From: Calothrix membranacea FACHB-236
GTDB lineage: Bacteria > Cyanobacteriota > Cyanobacteriia > Cyanobacteriales > Nostocaceae
DNA length: 64,000 bases
Direction: 5' to 3'
NCBI RefSeq assembly: GCF_014696315.1
Contig: NZ_JACJPX010000009.1
Span: forward strand, 1 to 64,000
Position numbers and translations under genes: made by a program. This document shows, piece after piece, positions 45,601-53,668 of the stretch (position 1 is the stretch's first letter; each line of letters opens with the position of its first letter). The notes below the pieces were generated by a model. It was not told where the DNA came from and ran no database searches. It saw only the letters and a list, made by a program, of their open reading frames with translations.

Positions 45601-45801
45601 AATCCTGCAAGTTCAATAATTGATTAATCAATGAAAAATATGTAATAAGACTTCTATGTGTGTCCAAAGGATCATATCATATTGGTTGTAGTATAAAATA
45701 TGTTACATACTTCGCTCAATCTAATTTCCTAGCTTTGACGTAGAAGATTGAATATAAATTGACAAAGATTGCTTGGGTAATCTCTGCAACAGTGGTGTCA
45801 C
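45601..45801. promoter_or_regulatory. Divergent promoter region between the ZorA-like and kinase genes
   Basis: A 200-base AT-rich gap from which both the ZorA-like operon (left) and the Ser/Thr kinase (right) are read. No clear boxes or palindromes were recognised. Confidence 0.4.
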
Positions 45802-46833
45802 ATGAATACAGGTATATCAAAAATTATCGGCGGACGTTACGAAATAGTTGCATTGCTGGGGGAAGGTGGTTTTAGCAGAACTTATCTAGCTAATGACTTG
45901 TTTCAATCTGGAGTTCAGTATGCAGTTAAGCATTTTACCTTCTCCAGTAGGAATCAAAATGAGGTGGTGATAGCAAAGGAACTCTTCCACCGTGAAGTCA
46001 CAATTCTCAAAAACTTAAATGGACATCCACAGATTCCAAAGTTTTTTGATTACTTAGAAGAGAACCAAGAATTTTACTTGATTCAACAGTATATTAAAGG
46101 AAATACTTTAAGTAAAGAAATCAAATCTCGTCAAAAGCTACAAGAGTCTGAAGTTATTAAAATATTAGATAAATTAATCAATATTCTTATGTTTGTGCAT
46201 AGTAATAATATTATCCATAGAGATATTAAACCAGATAATATTATTTTGGATGATAATGATAATTTATTTTTAATTGATTTTGGATCTGTCAAAGAAATTA
46301 TTGCCAAAAATACCAGACTCCAAAAACCGGGAACGCAAGTTTATACCCAAGGTTATGCTCCAATAGAGCAAATGCGAGGATATCCTCAATTCAATAGTGA
46401 TATTTATGCATTAGGAATGACTTTAATTGAAGCAATTACAGGTTTAGAACCGCCAGCCTTAACATTAGATAGTTCAGGAGAAGTTGTCTGGCGAAATCAA
46501 GCAGATATTAGTAATTGGCTTGCAAGTATTTTGTCTAAAATGGTTCGTTATGACTTTAATGTACGATATCAATCAGTTACAGAACTACAAAAAGACTTTA
46601 ATGTAAGTCTATCTGCCACTAAGCTACCAAACACTAAAATGATGGCAGCATCTCTCAACCCATATTCCACAAGTGGCGAATCAATAAGTAATATAATTCT
46701 TTATCTAATCTTGAGCTTACTATCGATAATAGCAATTTTATATGCTGCTGGTTTACTACCAGAAAAAAGAGATAATGAGCTAAAAAAGCAACAGTCTTTA
46801 TTGCCAGAAAAAGCTTTAATGGTGGATGTTTAA
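45802..46833 (+). CDS. Membrane-anchored Ser/Thr protein kinase
   Basis: 343 residues. Kinase domain 12-270: glycine loop LLGEGGFSRTY, Lys43 in YAVKHF, catalytic loop HRDIKPDN (Asp141), DFG (Asp159), and the QVYTQGYAPIEQ activation segment of cyanobacterial Hanks-type kinases. One transmembrane helix at about 298-318 (ILYLILSLLSIIAILYAAGL) and a short external tail. No sensor domain follows. It diverges from the ZorA-like operon and might regulate it; that link rests only on position. Confidence 0.88.
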   Translation: MNTGISKIIGGRYEIVALLGEGGFSRTYLANDLFQSGVQYAVKHFTFSSRNQNEVVIAKELFHREVTILKNLNGHPQIPKFFDYLEENQEFYLIQQYIKGNTLSKEIKSRQKLQESEVIKILDKLINILMFVHSNNIIHRDIKPDNIILDDNDNLFLIDFGSVKEIIAKNTRLQKPGTQVYTQGYAPIEQMRGYPQFNSDIYALGMTLIEAITGLEPPALTLDSSGEVVWRNQADISNWLASILSKMVRYDFNVRYQSVTELQKDFNVSLSATKLPNTKMMAASLNPYSTSGESISNIILYLILSLLSIIAILYAAGLLPEKRDNELKKQQSLLPEKALMVDV

Positions 46834-46911
46834 TCAGAGGCGATCGCCCATCTGATACTCTCAACTACATCATGTTATTATTACTAATAACTACCTTGTA
46901 GATATAAAAAA

Positions 46912-47178
46912 ATGGCTAACCTAAATCTGCTCAATATACCTGATGATTTATATGAGAAATTGCAAGAGTTAGCTCAAGCTGAACATCGTTCTATCGATGC
47001 TCAAGTGGTTACAATCTTGCAAAATGCATTGGCAAAAAAGACACAGCAAACAGAAGAAGAAAGGCGAAAGAATGTCCCCAAACTTCTAGAGGAAAGTCGT
47101 AATCGCCGACGGTTAAATCCAGCAGACTTTGGATTACCTGATAGTACTGGACTGATTCGAGAAGACCGCGACAGATGA
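46912..47178 (+). CDS. Ribbon-helix-helix antitoxin of a VapBC module
   Basis: 88 residues. The N-terminal half (ANLNLLNIPDDLYEKLQELA, HRSIDAQVVTILQNAL) is an FitA/Arc-type ribbon-helix-helix DNA-binding domain; the charged C-terminal half should wrap round the toxin. It overlaps the PIN toxin gene by four bases (ATGA). The family represses its own promoter and neutralises the toxin. Confidence 0.85.
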   Translation: MANLNLLNIPDDLYEKLQELAQAEHRSIDAQVVTILQNALAKKTQQTEEERRKNVPKLLEESRNRRRLNPADFGLPDSTGLIREDRDR

Positions 47179-47627
47179 CCAATTCTCTCAGATGCGTGGT
47201 AGATACCAGTGTGTGCATCAAGTATTTTATAGCTGACCCACTAACTGCTAAAGTTAATCAACTCTTTAGCCATCTTGCCAATCCACAGGCTGAAATTTAT
47301 GTACCAGACCTGTTTTACATCGAGTGTGCTAACGTTTTCTGGAAATACGTCCGTGCAAGAATGTACACTGCTGCTGAAATACAGGCAGATTTAGCTACTC
47401 TCAAAGCCTTTCCCTTGCGTGTTGTCTCTACAGCCGATTTGATGGCAAATGCAGTCAATATTGCGTTAAATTATGGTATTTCAGCCTACGATGCTTCTTA
47501 TGTTGCGCTTTCACAGCAGGTAGATGCGACTTTGTTGACTCTGGACAATAAGCTGGTGAAAGCATTAAGTGCTTCATCTTTCGATGTTTCGTTTTTTAAT
47601 GACTTTGAGGTACCACCGTTAGTTTAA
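47175..47627 (+). CDS. vapC: PIN-domain toxin VapC
   Basis: 150 residues with the PIN acidic residues Asp10 (CVVDTSV), Glu50 (FYIECANVFW), Asp106 (SAYDASYVAL) and Asp124 (LTLDNKL). This is a Mg-dependent ribonuclease, in known cases cutting tRNA or rRNA. Translationally coupled to the antitoxin before it. Confidence 0.88.
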   Translation: MTNSLRCVVDTSVCIKYFIADPLTAKVNQLFSHLANPQAEIYVPDLFYIECANVFWKYVRARMYTAAEIQADLATLKAFPLRVVSTADLMANAVNIALNYGISAYDASYVALSQQVDATLLTLDNKLVKALSASSFDVSFFNDFEVPPLV

Positions 47628-47736
47628 TATAACAGCGCGCCTTTGTTCATATCAGCGATTCACGCCAGGTTTTGGCATAACCAATCATAAAAATTTTTCT
47701 TTCCTATGCTCTATGCCCATTTTCAAGTTAGCATAA

Positions 47737-47949
47737 TTATTCCTGCACAACTTCAACTAATTCCTCAATCATCACATCAAAAGTTCGTGCTAACTTCTGA
47801 ATCGCGGTAAAATCTACAGTTGCAAGTCCAGGCGATCGCGCATAGGTTCTGAGAGTACTATAAACCACACCAGAACGGTCAGATACCTCTTTCAGCGTCC
47901 AGCCCTTCTCCGCAGCAAATTCTCGAATCTTTAGCCTAACCATTCCCAT
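47737..47949 (-). CDS. Small XRE-type helix-turn-helix protein
   Basis: 70 residues (68 from the second ATG). It is almost entirely one HTH: LKIREFAAEKGWTLKEVSDR, SGVVYSTLRTYA, then IQKLARTFDVMIEELVEV, the Cro/XRE pattern. No toxin partner overlaps it. It faces the VapC gene tail to tail. It could be a solitary repressor or antitoxin. Confidence 0.75.
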   Translation of the reverse strand: MGMVRLKIREFAAEKGWTLKEVSDRSGVVYSTLRTYARSPGLATVDFTAIQKLARTFDVMIEELVEVVQE

Positions 47950-48077
47950 AATTTGCTTGACAAATGACTTATATGAGTCGTTTAATAATTATATCCTAAA
48001 TAATAACGATCGCCCTCTGGCCTGGAAAACTAAAGGGCGATCGCATTATCTACAACTACACATTCCATCAAATTCAA

Positions 48078-48164
48078 GAATCTTCTCTGTTCATCAGAAT
48101 CATCTGTTTGACAAGAATCATCTTTTTTGAAGGGAATCATCTTTTCTGACGGGAATTATCTTTT
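48078..48164 (+). repeat. 19-bp imperfect tandem repeats abutting a start codon
   Basis: Five units starting GAATC at 48078, 48097, 48115, 48134 and 48153 (GAATCTTCTCTGTTCATCA, GAATCATCTGTTTGACAA, GAATCATCTTTTTTGAAGG and so on). The last, 12 bases long, ends exactly at the ATG of the next gene. They replace any normal ribosome site except GAAGG/GACGG words inside the units. Confidence 0.65.
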
Positions 48165-48671
48165 ATGCTATCATCACTCAAGCCGAAAGTGCTTGTCATC
48201 CGTGAATCAAAAATTGTTCACAAATCAGCAATTGTGCACCCGTTGGCGCGATTTGTTACAGAAGAAGCAATTTGCTTAATATTCCAAATTAGCATTGAAG
48301 ATATATATACTGTGGAATGCTGGCGCTACATGGTTTACGTCCACGGTAAAGGCTTGAGTAAATTTGTTAGTTACGCTGATTTTCCGCCTATTTTGGGTGT
48401 AAAACCACCTACCCAAAGCGACTTTATCAAATGGCGTAGACGCTGGCGTAAGCAACATGAACCACATCGCCACAAACAAGCACCCCAGTGGTGGGTAAAA
48501 TTTTTCGTTGATGAATTCTGCCAAGCCCACTCAGAAGCTATGTTAAATAGTTGGGTAGAACTAATTGAGTTGATTCAATTTGCTTTTAATCCGGAAAAGT
48601 TAAAAGAACTCCAAAATAGCTATTATCAGGAAAAATTAGTTTTGAGCACAGAAGTTCTTACAGATTTTTAA
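48165..48671 (+). CDS. Unknown protein, 168 residues
   Basis: No family recognised. The protein is rich in Trp, His and basic residues in the middle (FIKWRRRWRKQHEPHRHKQA), lacks a signal peptide or membrane helix, and codon use looks like its neighbours. The ATG follows the tandem repeats at 48078-48164. It sits between TA modules in the accessory region; a nucleic-acid-binding role is possible but only inferred from composition. Confidence 0.6.
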   Translation: MLSSLKPKVLVIRESKIVHKSAIVHPLARFVTEEAICLIFQISIEDIYTVECWRYMVYVHGKGLSKFVSYADFPPILGVKPPTQSDFIKWRRRWRKQHEPHRHKQAPQWWVKFFVDEFCQAHSEAMLNSWVELIELIQFAFNPEKLKELQNSYYQEKLVLSTEVLTDF

Positions 48672-48820
48672 TACCTAGACAAAGTCTACATCATTTAGCA
48701 AAACATCACCTAAATAAGTAAAGTACCTCGCAGTAATATTTACCAATTTTCAACTGAATTGAAACAGCATTACGCAAGCTGAGTGGCTATATAACAGTGA
48801 ACGCTAAAAGGAGAGAATCC

Positions 48821-49036
48821 ATGATAGATGAAACAGTTCTAGAGCATCGCCTGTTAAACCTTGAGCAAGCAATCTCTGATCTTCAACGCAAAGTCGCAGG
48901 AAAACCTTCCGAAAACTGGTTAGAAAAACTCATTGGCTCAATTTCTGATGAGGAAGCTTTTCTGAAAGCTCTGGAATATGGACGTGCTTTTCGTCAGGCT
49001 GATAAGCCTACTGATGAGGATGAAGAGCAATTGTGA
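48821..49036 (+). CDS. Putative antitoxin partner of a PIN toxin
   Basis: 71 residues from the ATG at 48821 with AAGGAGAG eight bases upstream; a GTG at 48797 is less likely. It opens with a short coiled coil (LEHRLLNLEQAISDLQRKV) and ends in an acidic tail (DKPTDEDEEQL). No DNA-binding fold is evident, unlike most VapB. It overlaps the PIN gene by four bases (GTGA), which supports a toxin-antitoxin pair. Confidence 0.7.
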   Translation: MIDETVLEHRLLNLEQAISDLQRKVAGKPSENWLEKLIGSISDEEAFLKALEYGRAFRQADKPTDEDEEQL

Positions 49037-49461
49037 AATATTTACTCGATACCGACCACATCAGTTTTTTACAGAGACGTTCAGGTTCAGAGTTTACTCG
49101 TTTGATAGAGCGAATGGGACAGCATTCCTCTGCAGACTTTGCCTTATCGATCATTAGTTTTCATGAGCAAGTGCTTGGTGCTCATAACTTCATTAATCGT
49201 GCTCAGACGAATGCTGACATGATCCGCGGATATGCTTTGCTGTTGGTAACTCTTCAAGGTTTTGCAACGGCTCCTATTTTATCGTTTGATGCCAGAGCGA
49301 TCGCAGTTTTTGATGCGTTACGAGGGCAAAGGGTTCGTGTATCCACAATGGATTTAAGAATTGCAGCAATCGCTATATCTCGTAATTTGGTGTTATTGAC
49401 CCGAAATGCTAGTGACTTTAGTAAGGTTCCAGGTTTAATGATGGAAGATTGGACGATTTAG
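49033..49461 (+). CDS. vapC: PIN-domain toxin VapC (second module)
   Basis: 142 residues, GTG start. PIN residues: Asp6/Asp8 (LLDTDHIS), Glu45 (SFHEQVLGA), Asp107 (TMDLRIAAIAI) and Asp128 (LTRNASDFSKVPGL). Matches the VapC/FitB-like ribonuclease family widespread in cyanobacteria. Different sequence from the VapC at 47175, so not a local duplication. Confidence 0.87.
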   Translation: MKYLLDTDHISFLQRRSGSEFTRLIERMGQHSSADFALSIISFHEQVLGAHNFINRAQTNADMIRGYALLLVTLQGFATAPILSFDARAIAVFDALRGQRVRVSTMDLRIAAIAISRNLVLLTRNASDFSKVPGLMMEDWTI

Positions 49462-49510
49462 AACCATCAGGCTAAAAAATCAGTGGAGGCGATTTGTCCA
49501 GACTAATACA

Positions 49511-49555
49511 AAGACGCTTTCTTAGCGCAAACAGGATGAGCAAGGAAAGCGTCTT
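49511..49555. terminator. Bidirectional terminator hairpin
   Basis: AAGACGCTTTC (49511-49521) pairs with GAAAGCGTCTT (49545-49555) round a 23-base loop, between the convergent vapC and S1-type genes. T-runs are weak, so termination strength is uncertain. Confidence 0.55.
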
Positions 49556-49591
49556 ATAAGTGAAAATCTATTTTGTAATGAATCAAGGCTG

Positions 49592-50494
49592 CTATTCAGC
49601 AGATTTTTGATTAGCGCGATTAGCACGCGCTTCCGCCGAAGCCATCACTTCATCCATATTTTCTAAAACTTCACCGGGGAAATTTTCTAAAACTCTCGTA
49701 GACAGTGCAACCCGGCCTTTACCTTCATCTAAGTCAATAATCACAGCTTTGATAGGCTGACCAACTTGAAATACTTTATCTAGAGACTCAATAAATTTTT
49801 GGCTGACTTGCTTGATATGCAGTAAAGCACTGACACCAGCTAAATCTATAAAGACACCAAAAGGTTTAATACCAGTAACTTTACCTTCTACTAATTGACC
49901 TATTTCTAACAAGCTAAAGTTGCTAGAACGAGTCGCCAAACGTTGAGAAAGAATTAGCTTTTTGTTATTGCGGTCTACTTCTAAAAAACCAGCAGTGAGA
50001 GTTTGACCTTTAAGTGCTTCTAAATTATCACGCTCAATCAAGTGCGATCGCGGGATGAAACCTCTTAAAGATTGAATATCTACTGTGACACCACCTTTAT
50101 TTACCCCTGTCACCCGCACTGGTATAGTCTGGGAATTTTCTTGCATTTGTGCCAGTCGTTCCCAGATATGCTGAATTTCTAATTGTTTTCGCGAAAGTGT
50201 GACCTGACCTTCTGCATCTTGCTCGCGGATAATCAAAAACTCCAGATCCTCTTGCATCGGTAGCACTTCCGATAAATCGGTAACTGCTCTCAAAGAAGCC
50301 TCATCACGGGGAATAAACGCTGACGATTTGCCACCAATATCAACATAAGCCCCATCATGGTCAAGTTGGAATACTTTGCCGTGTACGACCTGTCCCTTTT
50401 GAAATTGGTAGTCGTGTTTTTCTAATGCTTTGGCAAAATCGTCCATTGTAAATGACGAATTGGCTGTTTGAGAACGTTTCGCTTCGGAATTCAT
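49592..50494 (-). CDS. S1 RNA-binding domain protein (ribosomal protein S1-like, Rps1b type)
   Basis: 300 residues with three S1 domains: about 32-102 (GQVVHGKVFQLDHDGAYVDIGG), 120-185 (TIPVRVTGVNKGGVTVDIQS) and 198-268 (GQLVEGKVTGIKPFGVFIDLAG). Three-domain S1 proteins of about 300 residues are usual in cyanobacteria and chloroplasts, compared with six domains in Escherichia coli. It should bind mRNA on the 30S subunit, perhaps important because many genes here lack good Shine-Dalgarno sites. A start at MDDFAKAL (residue 17) is also possible. Confidence 0.88.
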   Translation of the reverse strand: MNSEAKRSQTANSSFTMDDFAKALEKHDYQFQKGQVVHGKVFQLDHDGAYVDIGGKSSAFIPRDEASLRAVTDLSEVLPMQEDLEFLIIREQDAEGQVTLSRKQLEIQHIWERLAQMQENSQTIPVRVTGVNKGGVTVDIQSLRGFIPRSHLIERDNLEALKGQTLTAGFLEVDRNNKKLILSQRLATRSSNFSLLEIGQLVEGKVTGIKPFGVFIDLAGVSALLHIKQVSQKFIESLDKVFQVGQPIKAVIIDLDEGKGRVALSTRVLENFPGEVLENMDEVMASAEARANRANQKSAE

Positions 50495-50677
50495 GACTTT
50501 TGCAGATAATATTGTTATTTGCGCTGATGCTACTGGAGTTTTCAGAAGATTGCTTGTCTTCTATCTCCTTTTTCTCGTTAAGATTAACATTTGTCATTTG
50601 TCCTTGGTATTACAAATGACAAATGACAAATAACTAAAGACACCTCGACGAAAAAGTAGGCAACGGCTGCATAGGTT

Positions 50678-51418
50678 TTATGCCAGTTGACCAAAGAGTT
50701 GTTTCACCTGCTCCCAAGCATCGGCTGCAACTTTAGGATTATAGCTGGCGCGACGGTCGCAGAAAAATCCGTGGTCAGCTCCATCGTAGCGAAACACGCG
50801 GTGCGGAATGTTGTATTTTTCTAACGTTGCTTCAATCTCATCTACCTGTTCGGCGGGAATGCTGGCATCTTCCATGCCAAATAAGGTGTAAATTGTGCCT
50901 TTAATTTCACTGGTACGGGTAACGGTAGGTTGTCCACCACCGGGTGTGCGCGTTGTAATCCCTGCACCATAAAAGGAAGCTGTAGCTTTAATATCTGGGA
51001 GAGTGGCAGCCAGATATGCTACGTGACCACCAAAGCAGAAGCCTATACAACCAAAGCTATTCTTTTTGACATTGGGAAGGGTTTTGAGGTAATCAATTGT
51101 GGCTTGAATATCGCTCAATAATTCAGAAGCTGTGGTTTGCATTGCATAGCCGCGGCCAATTTCAATATCTTCGGGGGTGTAGCCTGTTTCAAAACCTGGA
51201 GCTTGGCGTTGAAAAAGTGCAGGTGCGATCGCAACATAACCTAGCTTGGCAATCCGTTCGGTGACATCGCGAATGTGGATATTGACACCAAAAATCTCTT
51301 GCAACACCACAATTGCTGGGTAAGAGCCTGATTCTTGTGGTTGGGCCAAGTAAGCTACTATTGAAAAATTATCTTGCGAAATTTGAACCGTTGCGGTGTC
51401 GATTGCTCGCTCTGTCAT
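50678..51418 (-). CDS. Dienelactone hydrolase family protein
   Basis: 246 residues with alpha/beta-hydrolase layout. Catalytic triad candidates: Cys128 in GFCFGGH, Asp in the FGMEDASIP strand and His in GADHGFF; the buried Glu41 (LQEIFG) that activates Cys in this family is present. DLH proteins hydrolyse cyclic lactones and related esters; the natural substrate in cyanobacteria is unknown. It is divergent from the plmA-like gene. Confidence 0.9.
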   Translation of the reverse strand: MTERAIDTATVQISQDNFSIVAYLAQPQESGSYPAIVVLQEIFGVNIHIRDVTERIAKLGYVAIAPALFQRQAPGFETGYTPEDIEIGRGYAMQTTASELLSDIQATIDYLKTLPNVKKNSFGCIGFCFGGHVAYLAATLPDIKATASFYGAGITTRTPGGGQPTVTRTSEIKGTIYTLFGMEDASIPAEQVDEIEATLEKYNIPHRVFRYDGADHGFFCDRRASYNPKVAADAWEQVKQLFGQLA

Positions 51419-51617
51419 AATAGTTTTTACCAGGGTTGCGTGATTATTTGATATAACTATGCCAGTATCTCAAAGCTTTCTACCATCAAATTATCAATTA
51501 ACAACAGTGAACAGATTAGAAATTTCTTGCAGAAAAATTCCATGTATAAATAAATTATTTAATAGGTAGCAAATGCAGCTGGTTTTATGTCGCTACTAGC
51601 ACCTAGGAGGTTTGGTG

Positions 51618-52601
51618 ATGATTCAATTCCGCATTCAGCCAGACAGTGAAATTCCCGCCTCAACCCAGCTGTTTAATCAAATCCGGTTTGCGATCGCTTC
51701 CCGGCAATATCCACCTGGGTACAAATTGCCGAGTACAAGGGCATTGGCAATGCAGACGGGGTTACACCGTAATACAATTAGCAAGGTTTATCGTCAGTTA
51801 GAAGAAGACGGATTTGTCGAAAGTCTCGCAGGTTCGGGGATTTATGTCCGCGCCCAAGGCCATGAGGGTGGTAGCAGAATGCAATCGCCCATTCTCAAGC
51901 AACATCCCGAAGCAGACAAAGTTGTACAGCAAGCACTTGATGAGCTGCTTTCTCAAGGATGTACACTCTCGCAAGCACGAGAGCTATTTTTAGCGGAAAT
52001 TGATTGGCGCTTGCGTTGCAGTGCCCAGGTGTTAGTAGCAGTTCCCACTTATGATATTGGTGCAGGGGAGTTGATGGTTTATGAATTAGAAAAAGCGCTG
52101 CAAATACCTATCCAGTTGATACCAATGGAAGAATTAGCATCTGTACTAGATAAAACTTCCTCTGCCACAGTCGTGACTAGTCGGTATTTTATTGGCGAGG
52201 TAGAAGACATCGCTTCCCCGAAAGCTGTACGGGTGATTCCTCTGGATATCTATGACTATTCCAAAGAACTCAATCTTTTAAAAACCCTGCCCAAAGAAAA
52301 TTGTGTGGGCATAGTTAGCTTAAGTTCTGGGATTGCTCGCGCCGCCGAAGTTATTCTCCACGGACTCCGGGGAGATGAACTACTGGTAATGACAACTCAA
52401 CCAAAAGACGCGTACAAACTTCAGGCGATCGTCAAGCGAGCCGAGGTAATTATCAGCGATCAAGCAAGTTATGCAGCAGTGCAAGCTGCCGTACAAGCTG
52501 CGATGGAAGACATTATTCGTCCACCAAAATTGATTAAGGTTGATAATTATATTGGTACTAATTCCATCAATTTATTGAAACGAGAATTAGGTTTGGGTTA
52601 A
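51618..52601 (+). CDS. plmA: GntR-type regulator, PlmA-like
   Basis: 327 residues from the ATG at 51618, seven bases after a perfect AGGAGG; TTG and GTG codons just upstream are in frame. Residues 1-78 are the GntR winged helix (QLFNQIRFAIASRQYPPGYK, LPSTRALAMQTGLHRNTISK, VYRQLEEDGFVE). The rest lacks the aminotransferase domain of MocR and matches the cyanobacterial PlmA type, described as a plasmid-maintenance regulator that binds the PII-PipX complex in nitrogen signalling. Assignment rests on length and remembered sequence features. Confidence 0.8.
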   Translation: MIQFRIQPDSEIPASTQLFNQIRFAIASRQYPPGYKLPSTRALAMQTGLHRNTISKVYRQLEEDGFVESLAGSGIYVRAQGHEGGSRMQSPILKQHPEADKVVQQALDELLSQGCTLSQARELFLAEIDWRLRCSAQVLVAVPTYDIGAGELMVYELEKALQIPIQLIPMEELASVLDKTSSATVVTSRYFIGEVEDIASPKAVRVIPLDIYDYSKELNLLKTLPKENCVGIVSLSSGIARAAEVILHGLRGDELLVMTTQPKDAYKLQAIVKRAEVIISDQASYAAVQAAVQAAMEDIIRPPKLIKVDNYIGTNSINLLKRELGLG

Positions 52602-52685
52602 TTCCTAAATTTGTGTCTCTGTGTTTGTGTTTTTTTCCACACAGAGGCATACAGATAATCGCTTGTTTTCCACTCAGAAATTACC

Positions 52686-53597
52686 TTAATCAACTGCTGC
52701 GGGAATTTGCAAAAACTCCCGCACTCGCTGTAGGTAAGTTGGAGCATCTTCTAACATAGGAAAATGCGCTGTATTAGGCATCAACGCAAACTCAACTTTG
52801 TTATTCATTGCCGCTGCTTGTCGCCCCATTTCAGCAGGGATAATCTGGTCATACTCCCCAGCTACCAATAGTGTTGGCACTGTTAGCTTGGCAAATTCTT
52901 GTGGCATAACTTCCGATTGTGCTTTACTCACGGAAGTAAAAATGGTTCCTATAGCAGCATCATAATCAGCTTCCAGAAAATCTTGTAAAAAAGCTTGACG
53001 TTCAGCTTTGGGAATGGGGCGATGCAGAAATCTCGCCATAAACATCTGGTCAACAAATGGTATTTTATTTAACCACTTGGGACGGAATTTGACTACGTAA
53101 CCACCAAATTTATGAAAAGCAGCAAAGGCTTTTTCGTCGTACTCAAAAACGCCGCTACAAGTCAAAATTCCCCGTTCGACTTTTTGAGGATAGCGGTTAA
53201 AAAACAAAACTGCAATGGATGCGCCCATTGAGTGAGCATTGATATAGACACGCTGCAGCTGCAATTTATCTAGCAGTGCTGCTAAGTCATCAGCGTATTC
53301 TTCTAATTCATAAGTTAATTCTTTAATTGCTGCTGCTGCGGCTTCTGGAGATTGGGATTCAGCAACCGATTCACTCGCCTCGGCTATGGTTGGTTTACCG
53401 CCAGAACGCCCAAAGCCGCGTAAATCGTAAAGCAAACAATCAAATTTTTCTGATAAAGCATTAGCAGTACTTTGCCAATACCTAGCCGAGCCAGCCCAGC
53501 CGTGCATGAAAACCATCACTGGTTTAGCGAAGGAATCTGATGGTTTTTTTACCCACTCGTAGTAATGCTCAATACCACGAACATTAATGTAAGGCAT
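52686..53597 (-). CDS. Alpha/beta-fold hydrolase
   Basis: 303 residues from the ATG at 53597 (MPYINVRGIEHYY); the upstream 17 codons are translated heptamer repeats. Motifs: MVFMHGWAGSARYW (oxyanion loop), YDLRGFGRSGG, nucleophile Ser in INAHSMGASIA, Asp in LVAGEYDQIIP and His in PNTAHFPM. There is an insertion of about 20 Ala/Glu-rich residues after GRSGG. It lies 71 bases downstream of clpX; substrate unknown. Confidence 0.85.
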   Translation of the reverse strand: MPYINVRGIEHYYEWVKKPSDSFAKPVMVFMHGWAGSARYWQSTANALSEKFDCLLYDLRGFGRSGGKPTIAEASESVAESQSPEAAAAAIKELTYELEEYADDLAALLDKLQLQRVYINAHSMGASIAVLFFNRYPQKVERGILTCSGVFEYDEKAFAAFHKFGGYVVKFRPKWLNKIPFVDQMFMARFLHRPIPKAERQAFLQDFLEADYDAAIGTIFTSVSKAQSEVMPQEFAKLTVPTLLVAGEYDQIIPAEMGRQAAAMNNKVEFALMPNTAHFPMLEDAPTYLQRVREFLQIPAAVD

Positions 53598-53668
53598 CTG
53601 CAGAAAGTGTAAAGTGTAAAGTGTAAAGGATGAAATTTTACGTTTCATCCTTCATCCTTCATCCTTAT
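53598..53668 (-). terminator. Heptamer repeats with hairpin after clpX
   Basis: AAGGATGAAA (53626-53635) and TTTCATCCTT (53643-53652) form a 10-bp stem with a 7-base loop just after the clpX stop. The flanks are three GTGTAAA units and three CATCCTT units, so the hairpin is made of heptanucleotide repeats facing each other. Confidence 0.5.

Noticed and set aside
50361-50597. Possible frameshifted N-terminal extension of the S1-type protein
   Set aside because: The out-of-frame peptide does not resemble S1 N-termini, and the 300-residue protein is already complete.
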